64,000 nt of DNA from Ophiodon elongatus (taxonomy: Eukaryota > Chordata > Actinopteri > Perciformes > Hexagrammidae), in the NCBI GenBank assembly GCA_016806645.1, contig JACSYO010001810.1:7671501-7735500 (forward strand), written 5' to 3'. The notes under the pieces were generated by a model. It saw only the letters and a program-made list of their open reading frames with translations, searched no databases and was not told the DNA's origin. Below are positions 36,601 to 50,200 of the stretch, one piece after another (the first letter of the stretch is position 1; each line of letters opens with the position of its first letter). The translations under genes and the position numbers were made by a program.

Positions 36601-39600
36601 CCTATTTATAAGTGTGCGTTTGTGTGTGTATGCAGCGGTCAGTGGACATCAACCCAGCCCAAAAGGATCTGGTGCTGAAGGTGGCTGAGTTACTGGTCAG
36701 TAAGCAGGAATGTGACAGCAAAGCAGAGTTTTGGGTGGAGAAAGCTGCCAAGCTGCTGCCAGGAAACCCTGCAGTCTTCAACCTGAAGGTGAGGTTCCTT
36801 TAATCCAATAAGACCTCCATCATTCACTTCACCAGTAAACTGCTGAACTCCTCTTATGCCATTCTTTTAACTTGTCTTTAACTATCGCTCGATGCAGGAG
36901 CGGCTGTTGAGTCGTCAGGGTCAGCCGGGTTGGAACCGGTTGTTTGACCTCCTCCAGGCCGAGCTGACGGCGAGGCCAGCTGACGCTCATGTGAACGTGA
37001 AGCTTGTGCAGCTGTTCTGTCAGGACGGGCGGCTGGATGAAGCCGTTAAGCACTGCATGGCTGCTGAGAAAAGGGGCCTGTTGAGCCACAGCCTGGACTG
37101 GTACACAGTGGTGGTGCGCACACTGCAGGTCAGCATGAAAGGGCGGTAGTGTACACTATATATGACAAGTGTACATATTTTAAAGCTTCTATGGTGTTCT
37201 TTGTGTTTCATATCTTTAAATCTAACCTGTTTAAATGAACGACTTTTGTTGCAGGAGTATCTAGCTCAGCCCAGCGTCTCTGGTAATGAGAAGATGTGTC
37301 GGCGTCTCCAGCGAGAGCTGCTATTGGCCCACTGCAGCCTGCTAAGAATCACACTGTCTGAGAGCAGCATGCAGCCAAGCCTTGATGCGCTCACAGGGTA
37401 GGTCATGTTGAGGTCCTAAAATGTGTCACTTGTTGAAAATATGTCCTCTGTTAATCCCGTCATTTCAGTCTCCCACAACAGTGTTGAAAAACACACGTAG
37501 AAAATAACAGGAGTTGAGCCTTCATTAAAACACAATGACTGGTGTGTTAACTGCATTCCAAATTAGTCAGAGCACACAAGGTCAAATTGTCACTTAAGTT
37601 ACCATATGACCAGTTGTTGAGGAGCATTAAACATTTAAGCAGCTATAATTTAAACTGACTCCGCGGCAGTGCTCGCTCCACATACAACGCTCTGGGGCTA
37701 CATAACATCACTTCTAGTCAACTTCACGGAGAGCAATGAGGGCAGAACAGCATCACTGAATTGTTTTAACCACATATTCTCTGGTCTAACTCCACTAAAA
37801 ATAATCTCTCAGCACGATAAAATGTCATTCACTACTGATCCTGCGTGTAACCGGTTCCAACCACTTTACCTTTACTACACCTGTCGCTCCTCTGCTCTGC
37901 TGCGTGTTTGTGTGCAGAGGCAACGGGGAAATACGAGCAGAGGATATTAATTATCATGTGACATTTTAGCAGTTGTGGTGCTGCACAATAAATAACTGCT
38001 GTATATTTAAAGTGTGTGTGTGTGTGTGTGTGTGTAGTTTTGACCAAGCCATGCAGACGCTGAGCAGCATTGCTGACCGCCACACAGATGATCTTTGTGA
38101 GGTGTTTGTGGAAATGAGAGGTCACCTCTACCTGCATGCTGCCACACTGCTGTTGAAGCTGGCTCAGGATCACCAACAAACCTGGAGGGCTATCATTGAC
38201 CTGGCTGCACTGTGCTACCTGCTGGCATGCCAGGTACTGACACACCAACCAGCCGATAACCTCGGGAATGAGGCTACTCTGTTACCAGAGTCATTATCAA
38301 ATAAAAAATTTCGGTTAATGCTGATTCTCTTTTCGATAGTTAAGTAGAACATTTTTACAAAAAATATTTATTTGATTGGTTATTTTGTTTTTATTGATAT
38401 ACTTTGCTTTTATATAGATTTAATCATTTGTTTTCAAGACCCTGATGTGATAGTATTCCATACTTTGTTAGACAATAATCGGCTTGAATTAATTGTCACC
38501 AAAAGTAGCTGTTGTGGGTAGTTGTTTATTTAAGAAAATACTTTTGCTTGACGTCTTTAAAGTCCTGCACCCTTTGCATTGCCACGAATATACTCAGGAA
38601 CTATCAAAGTTGTGGCCTGAAGATGAATAATAAAACCTGAACTTTAAAACACTTGATGGCTGCCTTGCAATACAAGTTATGCAGTCTCTGTTCTTTCAAT
38701 GTCTTATTTTCTTTTAACAGACTTTATTTTGGAGCCAACGCCAGAAACCTTTGAAGACAGTTTATTTTGTTTGTCCTTCCACCAGGTCCAGAGACCAAAG
38801 GTTAAAGTGACCAAAAGAGATCAGTCTGCCCCACAGCTTCTGGAGCTGCTGGCCAACGACCGACAGAGTCAGGCCGGTCACATGCTGCTGAATCTGAGCA
38901 CTGATTCATCCACCTTGATCAGAGAGGTCTGTCCATGTATTCTAGTTCAGTTTAGTTAAAGGTTCTAGCCTTTTTAAGCAGGAAGGATCAGTACATTACT
39001 GAAGGGCAATGTATAAATTGATTAAATTAATTTAAGTTTGCCAGCGTAAAATAAGACTTGTGGAACTGAGATTTATACACTACAGGTGCATGCCACTCAA
39101 TCACAACCATGACAGATGCATTATTGCGTTCTCTTTACAGCACTGATAAACTGATGTTTTAATTTTTTTATGTTTTCTTTGCTGTAGGTGGTTGAGGCGT
39201 TTGGGAACCGTAGTGGTCAGGAGTCTCTGTTTAAAACCCTGTTTGGAACACAGGCCTCCACTGGATCTTCCTTCATTGCCAATGATGACATTCATTCCAT
39301 TAACACCATGGCTCCAGAGCTCCCTCAACTCGTCAAATGGGACGCTGGTATGAAACCAATAATCTGCCTGAGCACTTAAGTAGCCTGAAGTTTTCTTCAG
39401 TTTTTGTTTTGTTTGTTTGTTTGTTTTCAATTCAGGTCCACGCTGCAGTCAGTTTTGTAATAGTTATTTATTTTATTCCCTCTGTATGAACTTCATTGGC
39501 AATAAACGTGTAATTCCACAATGTATATTATTTGTAAACATAGAAACTAAAATGGGGTTCTTAGAGATCACCTTCTTTACATTAAGTGAGGCTGCAAGTC

Positions 39601-41227
39601 ACAATCATCTTTCAAAATTCACTGTTCTGGCTCTATGAAAAAGTATCGCAATGTATTTAATCAAAACCCCTGTACCATGATATGTATTGCATCACCAGAT
39701 TCTTACCAATACACAGCTCTACTTTGTACTACGCTGTAATAACTTTGATGCCTCCTCTATAGGCGCCATCCTGCTGCACGCTGGTGACTTGCAGCATCTA
39801 AGCTGGTTGGGGCTGCAGTGGACCCTGCAGGCCCAAAGACCGGCCCTGCGGGACTGGCTTCAGCAGCTTTTTCCAAGGCTTACTCTGGAAACCTCCAAAC
39901 TAGACACCAATGCACCAGAGTCCATCTGCCTGCTCGACCTGGAGGTAGGTGAAACCGTGTGAGCTGAAGATGAAGCTGTGCAGGAGAAGTTTACAGATTC
40001 ACTTCACTTCTGTATTCAGATACAGTTTTTCACTCATATCCAATATTCAGCACTTCCCAAGAGAAAATGTAACGATACTTTTGAAGGTGTGAAATATGAG
40101 GAACATTTATTAATACCACTGAAATATGCAACAATGTATACTGTGCGTCATTTACAATCGAGTTGGTTGACAGAACTTTCAGGCTCACTAGTAAATGATT
40201 TAGTTCTCACTAATTAAAGCCACAGGCGAGCATCTTTGTAGAGAGAATCTATAATGTGCCTGGGTGGTTGACGCACTTTTGCTTGGTCCCTGGACCTGCT
40301 GCTTGTAGATATATTTAGACCGCTGACTTTGCTTAGCTGTGTGACTCTTTGGCTGTTTGTGTGTGTAATGGTTAGAAAGTGGTCTTTCTTTCTTCAATCT
40401 CTTTTAAAATGTATGTATTTTTTTATTATTGTTTGTGTAAAATGCACTGAGACCTTACTTACAAATGTTTTAAATGCACAACTATCTAAAGTTTATGAAT
40501 AAGGACTATACTGAGCAGTTCTTACTGATAAATTACACGTTTGCTACAATTTGTTTTGTTTTGCTTCTGCAATTGACCGTTTCCACTAAAATGTAAACCT
40601 CTACGTCTCTTCTCTGGTTTACTCCATCCAGGTGTTTTTATGTGGCGTGGTGTTCTGTTGCCACTCTCAGCTCCAGGAGACGGCGAAGATAAGCAGCGGA
40701 GTGAACCCGCAGCAACAACAACAGCAGCTCTATGAGCCTCGCTGCCTCCCCCTTCCCCTCCTTCGCCTCTTGACCACCGACAGACAGAGGGAGTGGTGGG
40801 ACGCCATCTACAGCCTCATTCACAAACGAACAGCGTGAGTAAAACTGAGGTTAAAATCAAACTGTGTATTTACCATAGAATGAACTCTTCAACAGTTTCT
40901 AAACTTGTTGTCAACTAGATTAAACCAACATTCAACCATTTGTGACAATATCAGTGTTGAGGCACAAACATGACATTTTCACAAGAGCAAGTGACACAGG
41001 CCAAAAACAGAGCACTTGCTCGTTTTAGTTTCTAAAATTTGTGTCCTAGTGTTCACTTTTTTATTTTTGCGTGTCTCCTTGTAGTCCTGGAATGTCGGCC
41101 AAACTGCGGATGATTGTGCAACATGGACTGAGCACTCTGAGGGCCGGAGAGAAACACGGGCTCCAACCAGCAATGGCCATCCACTGGGCACAGTGTCTCA
41201 GCCAGACGGTACACACTCGGCCACATT

Positions 41228-41282
<55 letters not shown>

Positions 41283-44200
41283 AGCGAGTAGCCAGCTAGA
41301 CAAAAAGAAAGGATGTGTTTACAATCTTTGGATCTAGATCTCAGGTGGGGTTGCTTGGCAAGCAGATGGCGTTGCAGGATATTTCCAATACTGATGTAGT
41401 TGCTTTTATCTATTTTTAGAGTATGCCAAAACGGAATTGTACTAAAATCACTACTCTATAGCATAATGCTTTGATGATTCTGGTTATTGAGTAATCTGCA
41501 ACAGGATGAAAGCATCATAAAACAGCATAAAGGCAAAACATAATGAGGTGTAGCGATGGACAGCTGCACAAGTGTCAATGTGAATATTTCAATATGACCA
41601 ACTTCCTTTGTTTAAAACTTTACTAATGTGATCCACTTGAAAGGAGTCCAGGTCAGTTGTGGGTGGCAGTCGTGCACGCATAAAAAATAAAATAAAATAG
41701 CACTCGGATAACTCAGCACCTTGCCACATAACTGCACAGACACAAATGCCTCTCCACCTGCTCCTTTCTGTCACTTTTCCATCAGCTATTAAATGTGAAC
41801 AAGATTAAGCTGTCCAGACAGCCACATGTGCTGGTTCTCTGACTGTGTGTACTCTGGCTTCATGGTAGAATCTGTAATGACTGAAGAAACTACTTGTGTC
41901 AAAAGTGCATGAAGTGTTTGTCTTACCTTTTTTTAATGTTGTCTGTCCTGCATCAAGCTAATGTGGCAAGAGTATCTTCTTTTCTTGATGCTCAGCAACT
42001 TTGTAATGCTTATCAACCCAGGGTGATGGAATGAACTCGTACTACGAACAGAAGGAGTACGTCGGCCGCAGTGTCCACTACTGGAAAGTTGTACTTCCAC
42101 TGTTAGAAAGGATCAAGAACAGACGCAGTATACCAGAACCACTTGAGCCCCTCTTCATACACTTTCCCTCCAAAGATATTCAGGTAAATACCGTCAGGTT
42201 TTTCTTTTATTATATAAAATTTAGGATGTAAGTGGTATTAGGTGGGCGCCCCTTGTGTCCACTCTCAAATCGTCAGCAGCATAGGCTCTAGGTCTAAAGA
42301 GTAAGGCTCTCTTCAACTCAAGAAATTCTTAGTCGACTAACACTCATACAATTTTATTGACTAATTGATTCCGTAAAACTGAGTTTCTCCACAAATTTTT
42401 ATTTCAATGTTATCCTTTCATGGTTTTATGGGTATGAATAATTTATCTTATCCATCTTATTTATATTACAGTGTTTAGACATTGTTTTGTATTGCTTTTA
42501 TTTTGACCTTTTATTACTTTATCATTTATAGTATGATGTTTGATCCTAATATGTAGTTGTAAGCTGGGTCACAGGTTTATTTATTTTATTTTTTTTTTAC
42601 ATTTCTGAAGTGGTTCTGTAGATGGATCTTAGGAAGAGTTTTATTTTTTAGATCTTACGGTTTGGGGTTTGACTCCCACTGAGGCCACTTCAGCAAATAT
42701 ATGCACCGTTGATACTAATGGGTGTTTAGGTCGCTCTGTTGTTTCAGGTTAGCTTATGTGTGCATGTCCATGTTCCTTTTCAGATTTCTTCTGTGAAGGG
42801 CCATGAAGAGGAAGCCAAGATTGCAAATTCGGTTCTCCTTGACATTGAAGGCAAAACAGAAGAGGCCATCGCTACTTTGGAAACCATCAATAACCTGTCA
42901 TCCATCTGGCATTTGGCACAGGTAAGTCATACGCTTCTACACAACATAACTGGGATAATTCATGGCAGCTAGTTATCCAACAGTTCCCTTTTTAAAGCAG
43001 GAATAGTGCATTGCCAATAATTATTGAAAGTTATCTTCTTCAAAATATCTAGCAAATATTTTGGAAATGTTGACATAATAAGCATGCAGTTTGGGAGCAT
43101 ATCAGTTGACCACCTCTGCTCTGTCTGACAGTATTATATTTGTTTGTTTTTTTCACTGCATCTTCCAATGTTAGCTGCCTTAGTACAAACATACTCTGAG
43201 CTGCTATCTGGAACAACTCCCTGACAAACAAAAAAATTATAATTTGAGAAAATCTCTGATCAAAAAACTGTTTACTAATGGATTACTAACAAAATTCACC
43301 CAGGTAAGCCAATATGTGATATCTGTTATGGATGTTGGTGCTTCTGACACCTGTACATGCCTTTTTTGATATTTGTTTTCTACAATGTGCTGTGTTTCCT
43401 TGGCAGATCTACCAGCGGCTATCGGAGGAGGCCAGCAACGGAGTTGAGGAGACGCAAGACCGGTGCATCACTTTTCTGAGAAAGTTCAGGACCTACCTGT
43501 CCAAGATCTACAATGCTAATGCAGATGACATTGAGAAGGTAAGTCCCATTCACTTTTACTTGTTAATGTGAACAACTCTGCAGTTGTGTAACCACGTATC
43601 ACACCTGTGTCCCAGCTGCCTGTCTCCATGGAGGAAGTTGTGGACCTCCTGAATGATGTGAACCAGCAGCTGGGTGAGGGTGTGGAGGCTATGGATGAAG
43701 AGGAGGAGAAGGAGGGTCGAAGAGGACTAGGCCTCTCCAGCCTTGCCCATCCCATAGAAACCTCTACCACAGTATCCCACATAAAGTTTTCCTCTCCGTC
43801 TCCGAACAAAAGTATCATCTCTCCTTCCAAAAGGCACCTGGTAGGTTCAGGTTACTGATGCTCAATCAGAAGACCATTAGAGATTTCTTCATATAATCTG
43901 TATATAAAGTGCTTTCTGGTATTCATCGCAGAGATATCGATCCACAACACAAATTAGTGACGTTTCATTTCTTTCCCCTGTCGTTCAGATTTCTCCGAAG
44001 ACACCACCTCATTGGGTGGAGGACCAGAAAAGCCTCCTTCAGATGCTTTGTCAGCAAGTTGAAGCCCTCAAGGTCAGGATAAGAGATTAAACATCTACTT
44101 TATTTTATAAATATGGAGGCAGTGTTTGAAATTACAGCATTAAATGAAAATAGAGCCAATCAGATTTACTCACATGTGATAGTGTCTTTAGAAAAAGTGG

Positions 44201-47200
44201 TAAATTACAAATAAAGGTCTCTAATAAAGACCTGGTTCTAACTGCAGTTGAGGTAAATATACATCCTGCTAACTATTTTTAGTTAGTCTACAATAATTAA
44301 CATAGGAATAACTTGGGATATGATGTGTATATTCTACTTCTTCCACTTCTAGTGTGAGTTAAATGGTTTGTAAATATGTAAAATGAAGTCCCTTCTCATT
44401 AAGCTACATGTTTTTCAGAACGAGGTTCATGATCTGAGGCACAACTCTTCAGGGAACGCAAGCTCCCCTCATCACAAGATGTATGGTGAGAGCTACGGGG
44501 CCGAGGGCCTACAAGAGCCCTTTACCCCAGTTCCGTCCTACCATGGCGCCCCTCTAACAGGTCAGCACACTCATAGAGCCAAAGCATGAATAAATGTATA
44601 GTGCCATATTTATTTCTACAAGTATTTGATAGAAATAGTTTTTGAAATAAATATATATATATATATGTATATATTTCTATCTTTTTTTCAAGTTGCCACC
44701 ACAGCCCCCTCTTCCTTCTACAACCAGTCTCCAGCTTATAACTCTCAGTATCTCCTGCGCACAGCACCAAATGTCACCCCCACTAAGGTAATTATCACTG
44801 TTTAACACGTGTTCACAGTAAGAAACTTGTTCCGAGTATATTGAAAGACTTTTTGATACATTTTTTATCTTTCTTCACACAGGGCCCAATGTATAATATG
44901 AACCGTATGCCACCTCAGCAGCATATGTATAACTACCAGCAGCCCACTCATACTCCTCCATTGCAGACAGCCCCAACCTGCATTTACCCTCCTCAAGAAC
45001 AGGGCTTTGGAGCCCCTCTTCGGTTTGAATCACCAGCCACAAGCCTTCTTTCACCATATAGTGAAGAATATTATGGGCAGAGTGTACCCCAACAAACCAC
45101 TAACCCTCCCCTGCCTGAACCTGGCTACTTCACCAAGCCATCTGTAGTCCCTGTTCTGCCAACTAAGGGCATTGAGGGAAAGCCTATGGACTTTGGGAAG
45201 CTCTCCTTCAGCCAGCAGGCACCTGCTGAAGTCCCTAAAGTGCCCAGTTTTGGAGCAGGGGCAGTTGCCCACTCAACACCTTCAGCTGCTTTTAAGTTCA
45301 ACTCCAACTTTAAATCCAACGATGGAGATTTCACTTTCCCAGGTTCCCAGGCCAAGCACAGTGAAAGTCTGCTTGGTCTTCTCACGTCAGACTTTCCCTC
45401 TAAAATAGATACTGTCCCAGAGAAGCCTCCAGGCCAGGAGCAACCCCCCAGCCAAGCGGGCATCTTCACCTTTGGAAATAAAAGTGCTCCTGGCTTCTCC
45501 TTTGCTGATTCTACGCAGAGCACACGTACTGGAAGTCTTTTTGGAAAGGTGGAACAGCAGCCATTTGCATTTGTGGATGTTACCAAGCCAGTTTTTGGGG
45601 TTGCTGCAGAGGAAGAAAGAGCAGCAGAGAGCGACAATGAAAGCAGTCATGTTGAGGAGGATGAAGATGGTCCTCACTTTGAGCCCATTGTACCCCTTCC
45701 TGATAAAGTAGATGTGAAAACGGGTGAAGAGGAGGAGGAGGAAATGTTTTGCAACAGGGCAAAGCTGTATCGATTTGACACAGACACAAAGGAGTGGAAG
45801 GAGCGGGGCATCGGCAATGTTAAAATCCTAAAACACAGCGCCAAAGGGAAGGTCCGCCTCTTAATGAGGAGGGAACAGGTCCTTAAGATCTGTGCAAACC
45901 ACTACATCAATGCTGATATGCTACTGAAACCAAATGCTGGCTCTGACAAATCCTGGGTATGGAATGCCATTGATTATGCAGATGAAGAACCTAAGCCTGA
46001 ACAGCTGGCCATCCGCTTCAAAACAGCAGATGAAGCATCACTTTTCAAAGCTAAGTTCGAGGAAGCCCAGAAAGTTGTTCTCAAATCAGCAAAAAAGCAT
46101 GATCAACAAGAGAAAAAAGAGGAAAACTTGAAAGGTTCTGAATCACTGGCAGCCAAGTTTTCCCTTAAAGATGGGGAATGGGACTGCACTGTGTGCTGTG
46201 TTAGAAATAAACCCACAGATATGCGGTGTGCCGCTTGTCAAAGTGCCAATCCCAATCCCAATCCCAATCCCAATTCTTCATTCAAGGCAGACATTCAGGT
46301 TACCGGTGAAGCCAAAGCCAGTCCGTTCACTTTCAAATTTGGGACGGATTCATCAAAACCCAGTAGTTCTGGCTCTACATTTACTGGATTTGGTGCTTTT
46401 GGAGCAGCTATGCCCTCCTCGTTTACATTTGGCACCAGCACCTCAAAACCTACTGACACAGTAACCAGTGCATTTGGTTCTGGTTTTGGGTCTCAGTTTG
46501 GCAAGAAGCAGGGGCAATGGGAGTGTGATGTGTGTGAAGTAAGAAATGAGGCCTCTGCAGACAGTTGTGTTTCTTGCACAGCACTTAAAGCCTCACCTAA
46601 AACAACTGCGACAGCACAAATGGTGCCAACTGCAGATGCACCATCTATATCTTCTGTTGGCTCTGGATTTGGTGCCCAGTTTGGCAAGAAGCCAGGGCAG
46701 TGGGACTGTAATGTATGCGAAGTAAGAAATGAAGTCTCTGCTGGCAATTGTGTCGCCTGTAACACCCCCAACCCTGCTTCCTGTAAGGCTCTTAAAGCCT
46801 CACCTATAACAACTGCGACAGCACATATGGCACCAACTGCAGATGCACCATCTGTATCTGCCTTTGGCTCTGGATTTGGTGCCCAGTTTGGCAAGAAGCC
46901 AGGGCAGTGGGACTGTAATGTATGTGAAGTAAGAAATGAAGTCTCTGCTGGCAATTGTGTCGCCTGTAATACCCCCAACCCTGCTGCTAAATCAACAGAG
47001 GGGGTTCCATTAGCATCAACTCTACCATTAGTGTCAGGATTTGGGACTGATTTGGCAATGAAGGGTGGACAGTGGGACTGCAATACCTGCCTGATTAGAA
47101 ATGATGCATTAGCTGCAGAATGTGTTTCCTGTCATTCCCCTCATGCCAATCCCTCTTTAGCAGCCATGTTTGCCATGAAGTCTGTGGAATGGGATTGTGA

Positions 47201-50200
47201 CGCTTGTCTGGTGAGAAACAGTGCCTCTGCCGATAAGTGTATGGCCTGTCAAACACCAAATCCCAATGCTAAAAGCACAACCAGCACAGCTCCTTCGGCC
47301 TCCACATTCAGCTTTACATTTGGTAACAAAGGTTCATCAAACCAGCCTGCTGGCACTGGATTTACAATGCCTTTTGAAACTGGCAGCACTTTTCAGTTTG
47401 GTCAAAACAAAGAGAAAAGCTCAGCTGCTTCTTTTAAGTTTGAAACTCCTCCGTCTGGATCTAATGCCACAATTTCTTCAGGCTTCTCTTTCTCATTGCC
47501 CATTGCAGCTGGTGGCTTCAAGTTTGGCATTCAGGACTACTCTGCACAAGAAACTCCCTCTAATGATGATCAAATGCCTGCATCAGGGTCAGCCTCCAGT
47601 TTTCTGAAAAGCATAGCTGACAAACACAAGGAGCATGAAAATGTGTCTACTCCCTTGGTAGACCAAACAGAGCAAGATCAAAATGCATTCATTTCTGTAA
47701 AAACCCCAGTGTTCAGTTTTGCTGACTTGGCAGAGTCCTCTGAAAGAGACTTTCAGTTTGGCCAGAACGAACCCAATTTCAAAAGTTTATCTGGGGTTGG
47801 TGAGCAGGTGTTCTCAATCCTCACCAAGCCTGATGCCACAAATGAGCTGGAAGACGACGACATGTATAAAACAGAGGAAAATGACGACATCCAGTTTGAA
47901 CCAGTGGTCCAGATGCCTGATAGGGTGGACCTGGTGACAGGGGAGGAGGATGAACAGGTTCTCTATTCTCAGCGTCTCAAACTGTTCAGATTTGACTTGG
48001 ACACAAGTCAGTGGAAAGAGCGGGGTGTAGGAATCCTTAAATTCCTGAAAAACGGCTCTAATGGCAGGCTACGGGTGCTGATGAGAAGAGAGCAAGTTCT
48101 GAAGGTGTGCGCCAACCACTGGATCACCACCGTCATGAATCTTAAGCCCCTGACAGACTCAGACAAAGCATGGATGTGGATGGCCAATGACTTCTCTGAT
48201 GGGGATGCTAAACTTGAACAGTTGGCTGCCAAGTTTAAAACCGCAGAGCTAGCTGAGGAGTTTAAGGAGAAGTTTGAAGAGTGTCAGAAACTTCTCTTGG
48301 ACATTCCCCTACAGACGCCTCACAAGCTTGTTGACACAGGCAGAACGGCACGCCTCATTCAGAAAGCAGAGGAAATGAAGTCTGGTTTAAAAGACCTGAA
48401 ATCCTTCTTGACAGACGACAAAACAAAGATCAAAGATGACAGACAGGGTGACATTACAACATCCAGCAATGTTTCAAACCTTGTAATCAAGCCTCACGGT
48501 GAAACCACCGGCCCCACCTTAGAGTGGGATAACTATGACCTAAGAGAAGAAGCCTTGGATGATACTGCTGACTCATCGGTCTATGCCTCTCCCCTTGCCA
48601 GCAGTCCCCTGAGAAAGAACCTTTTCCGCTTTGGAGAATCCACAAGTGGATTTAACTTCAGCTTTCAACCCGGCATCAGCCCCTCCAAGTCTCCTGCTAA
48701 GCTTAACCAGAGCAGAGCCTCAGTAGGTACTGATGACGAGCAGGATGTAAGCCAGGATGAGGAGAGGGATGGCCAATATTTTGAACCTGTGGTCCCCTTG
48801 CCTGATCTGGTGGAGATTGCTACAGGGGAGGAAAATGAACAGGTGGTCTTCAGTCACAGGGCCAAACTGTATCGCTATGACAAGGACCTGGGTCAGTGGA
48901 AGGAGAGGGGTATCGGAGACCTCAAGGTCTTGCAGAATTTTGACACCAAACGAGTGAGGTTAATAATGAGGAGAGACCAGGTACTGAAGATCTGTGCCAA
49001 CCACAGAATCACAGCAGCCATGAAGCTGGAACCTATGAAGGGCGCGGAGAAGGCCTGGGTCTGGAGTGCCTTGGACTTTGCTGAAGTAGGAGAAGGCAAT
49101 ATTGAGCAGTTGGCCGTAAGATTCAAGCTGCAGGAGACTGCAAACGCATTCAAGCAGGTATTTGAAGAGGCCAAGGTCGCCCAAGAAAAACAGGAACTCA
49201 TGACTCAGGTGACATCCAGGGTTGCCTCACCTCAAGACAGTGGACCTCCAGCATCTGAACAGGCTGCTACACCTCTGTGTGGGAAGGCAGCCATCGCTGT
49301 TCTGGAGGAGACCACAAAGGAACGTACAGAGCTTTCCCCCGATTGTAGGCCAAGTGCAGCTGGGTCTCCAAGTCCAGTCAACCCCTCAAGGACAGTGGTG
49401 TCCCCCCCTAAGTTTGTCTTTGGCGCTCATAGCCTTCAGAAGTTCTTTGGCTCATCTACATTTCACTCCGAGACTGAGGAATCGGCATCCAGTGTTAAAG
49501 CCAAAGATTCTGGATCTCCTGGCAAGGCTTCACCTGCATTCAAAATCCCAGAGAAAGGTAAAACAAATCTCTATTTGTGTGATATGTGTCTGATTTTGTT
49601 TTTGAGAGAGCATAACAATTGTTTTTGTTCATTTGAGTTTTACTCCATTGTCTTGATTCATCTGCATCTCATTGCTCCGGCGTGATCTTGACCCAGCCAA
49701 GACCCTCTCCAAAATTTTCTAGGACAGAAATTGTATCCTGATTTCCCATTTCCTCGCCATGTAGCTACTTTATATACATTGTTTCAATATGTTGTTTCGT
49801 TATATCAAGATATTCTGTACTTATTAGTAAAACTATGCAGAAAATTAGCTATTTTTCATTTGAACACTTTTGGCTGTGTTTTTATGGTTATGATACCAGC
49901 CTCACAATTAGTTTCTCTTCGCCCAATGACTCATCATCCTTTAGGGCTGGATTTTAGGCTTTTCAAAGATAACCCAATGGCTTTTTGGACCAGCACATCA
50001 ACAACCCAATTTGAACCCCCAGGTACTCTAATCACTGCAGTGTGTGTTAACACTTCTCAGCTGTCACCTGGCTGGCCCTTATCACTAGACAGAAATAACC
50101 TGGATGCACGGAGTGGAAAAAACATTAATGCTAATGTGTTGCATGTCCAGTGTGTGGAGGTGCAGTTTTAATACAAAGATTTTTTGTAATTATAACAATA

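Noticed and set aside
46493..47083. 196-codon minus-strand open frame
   Set aside because: It is a shadow of the duplicated zinc-finger coding region of RANBP2 exon 20.
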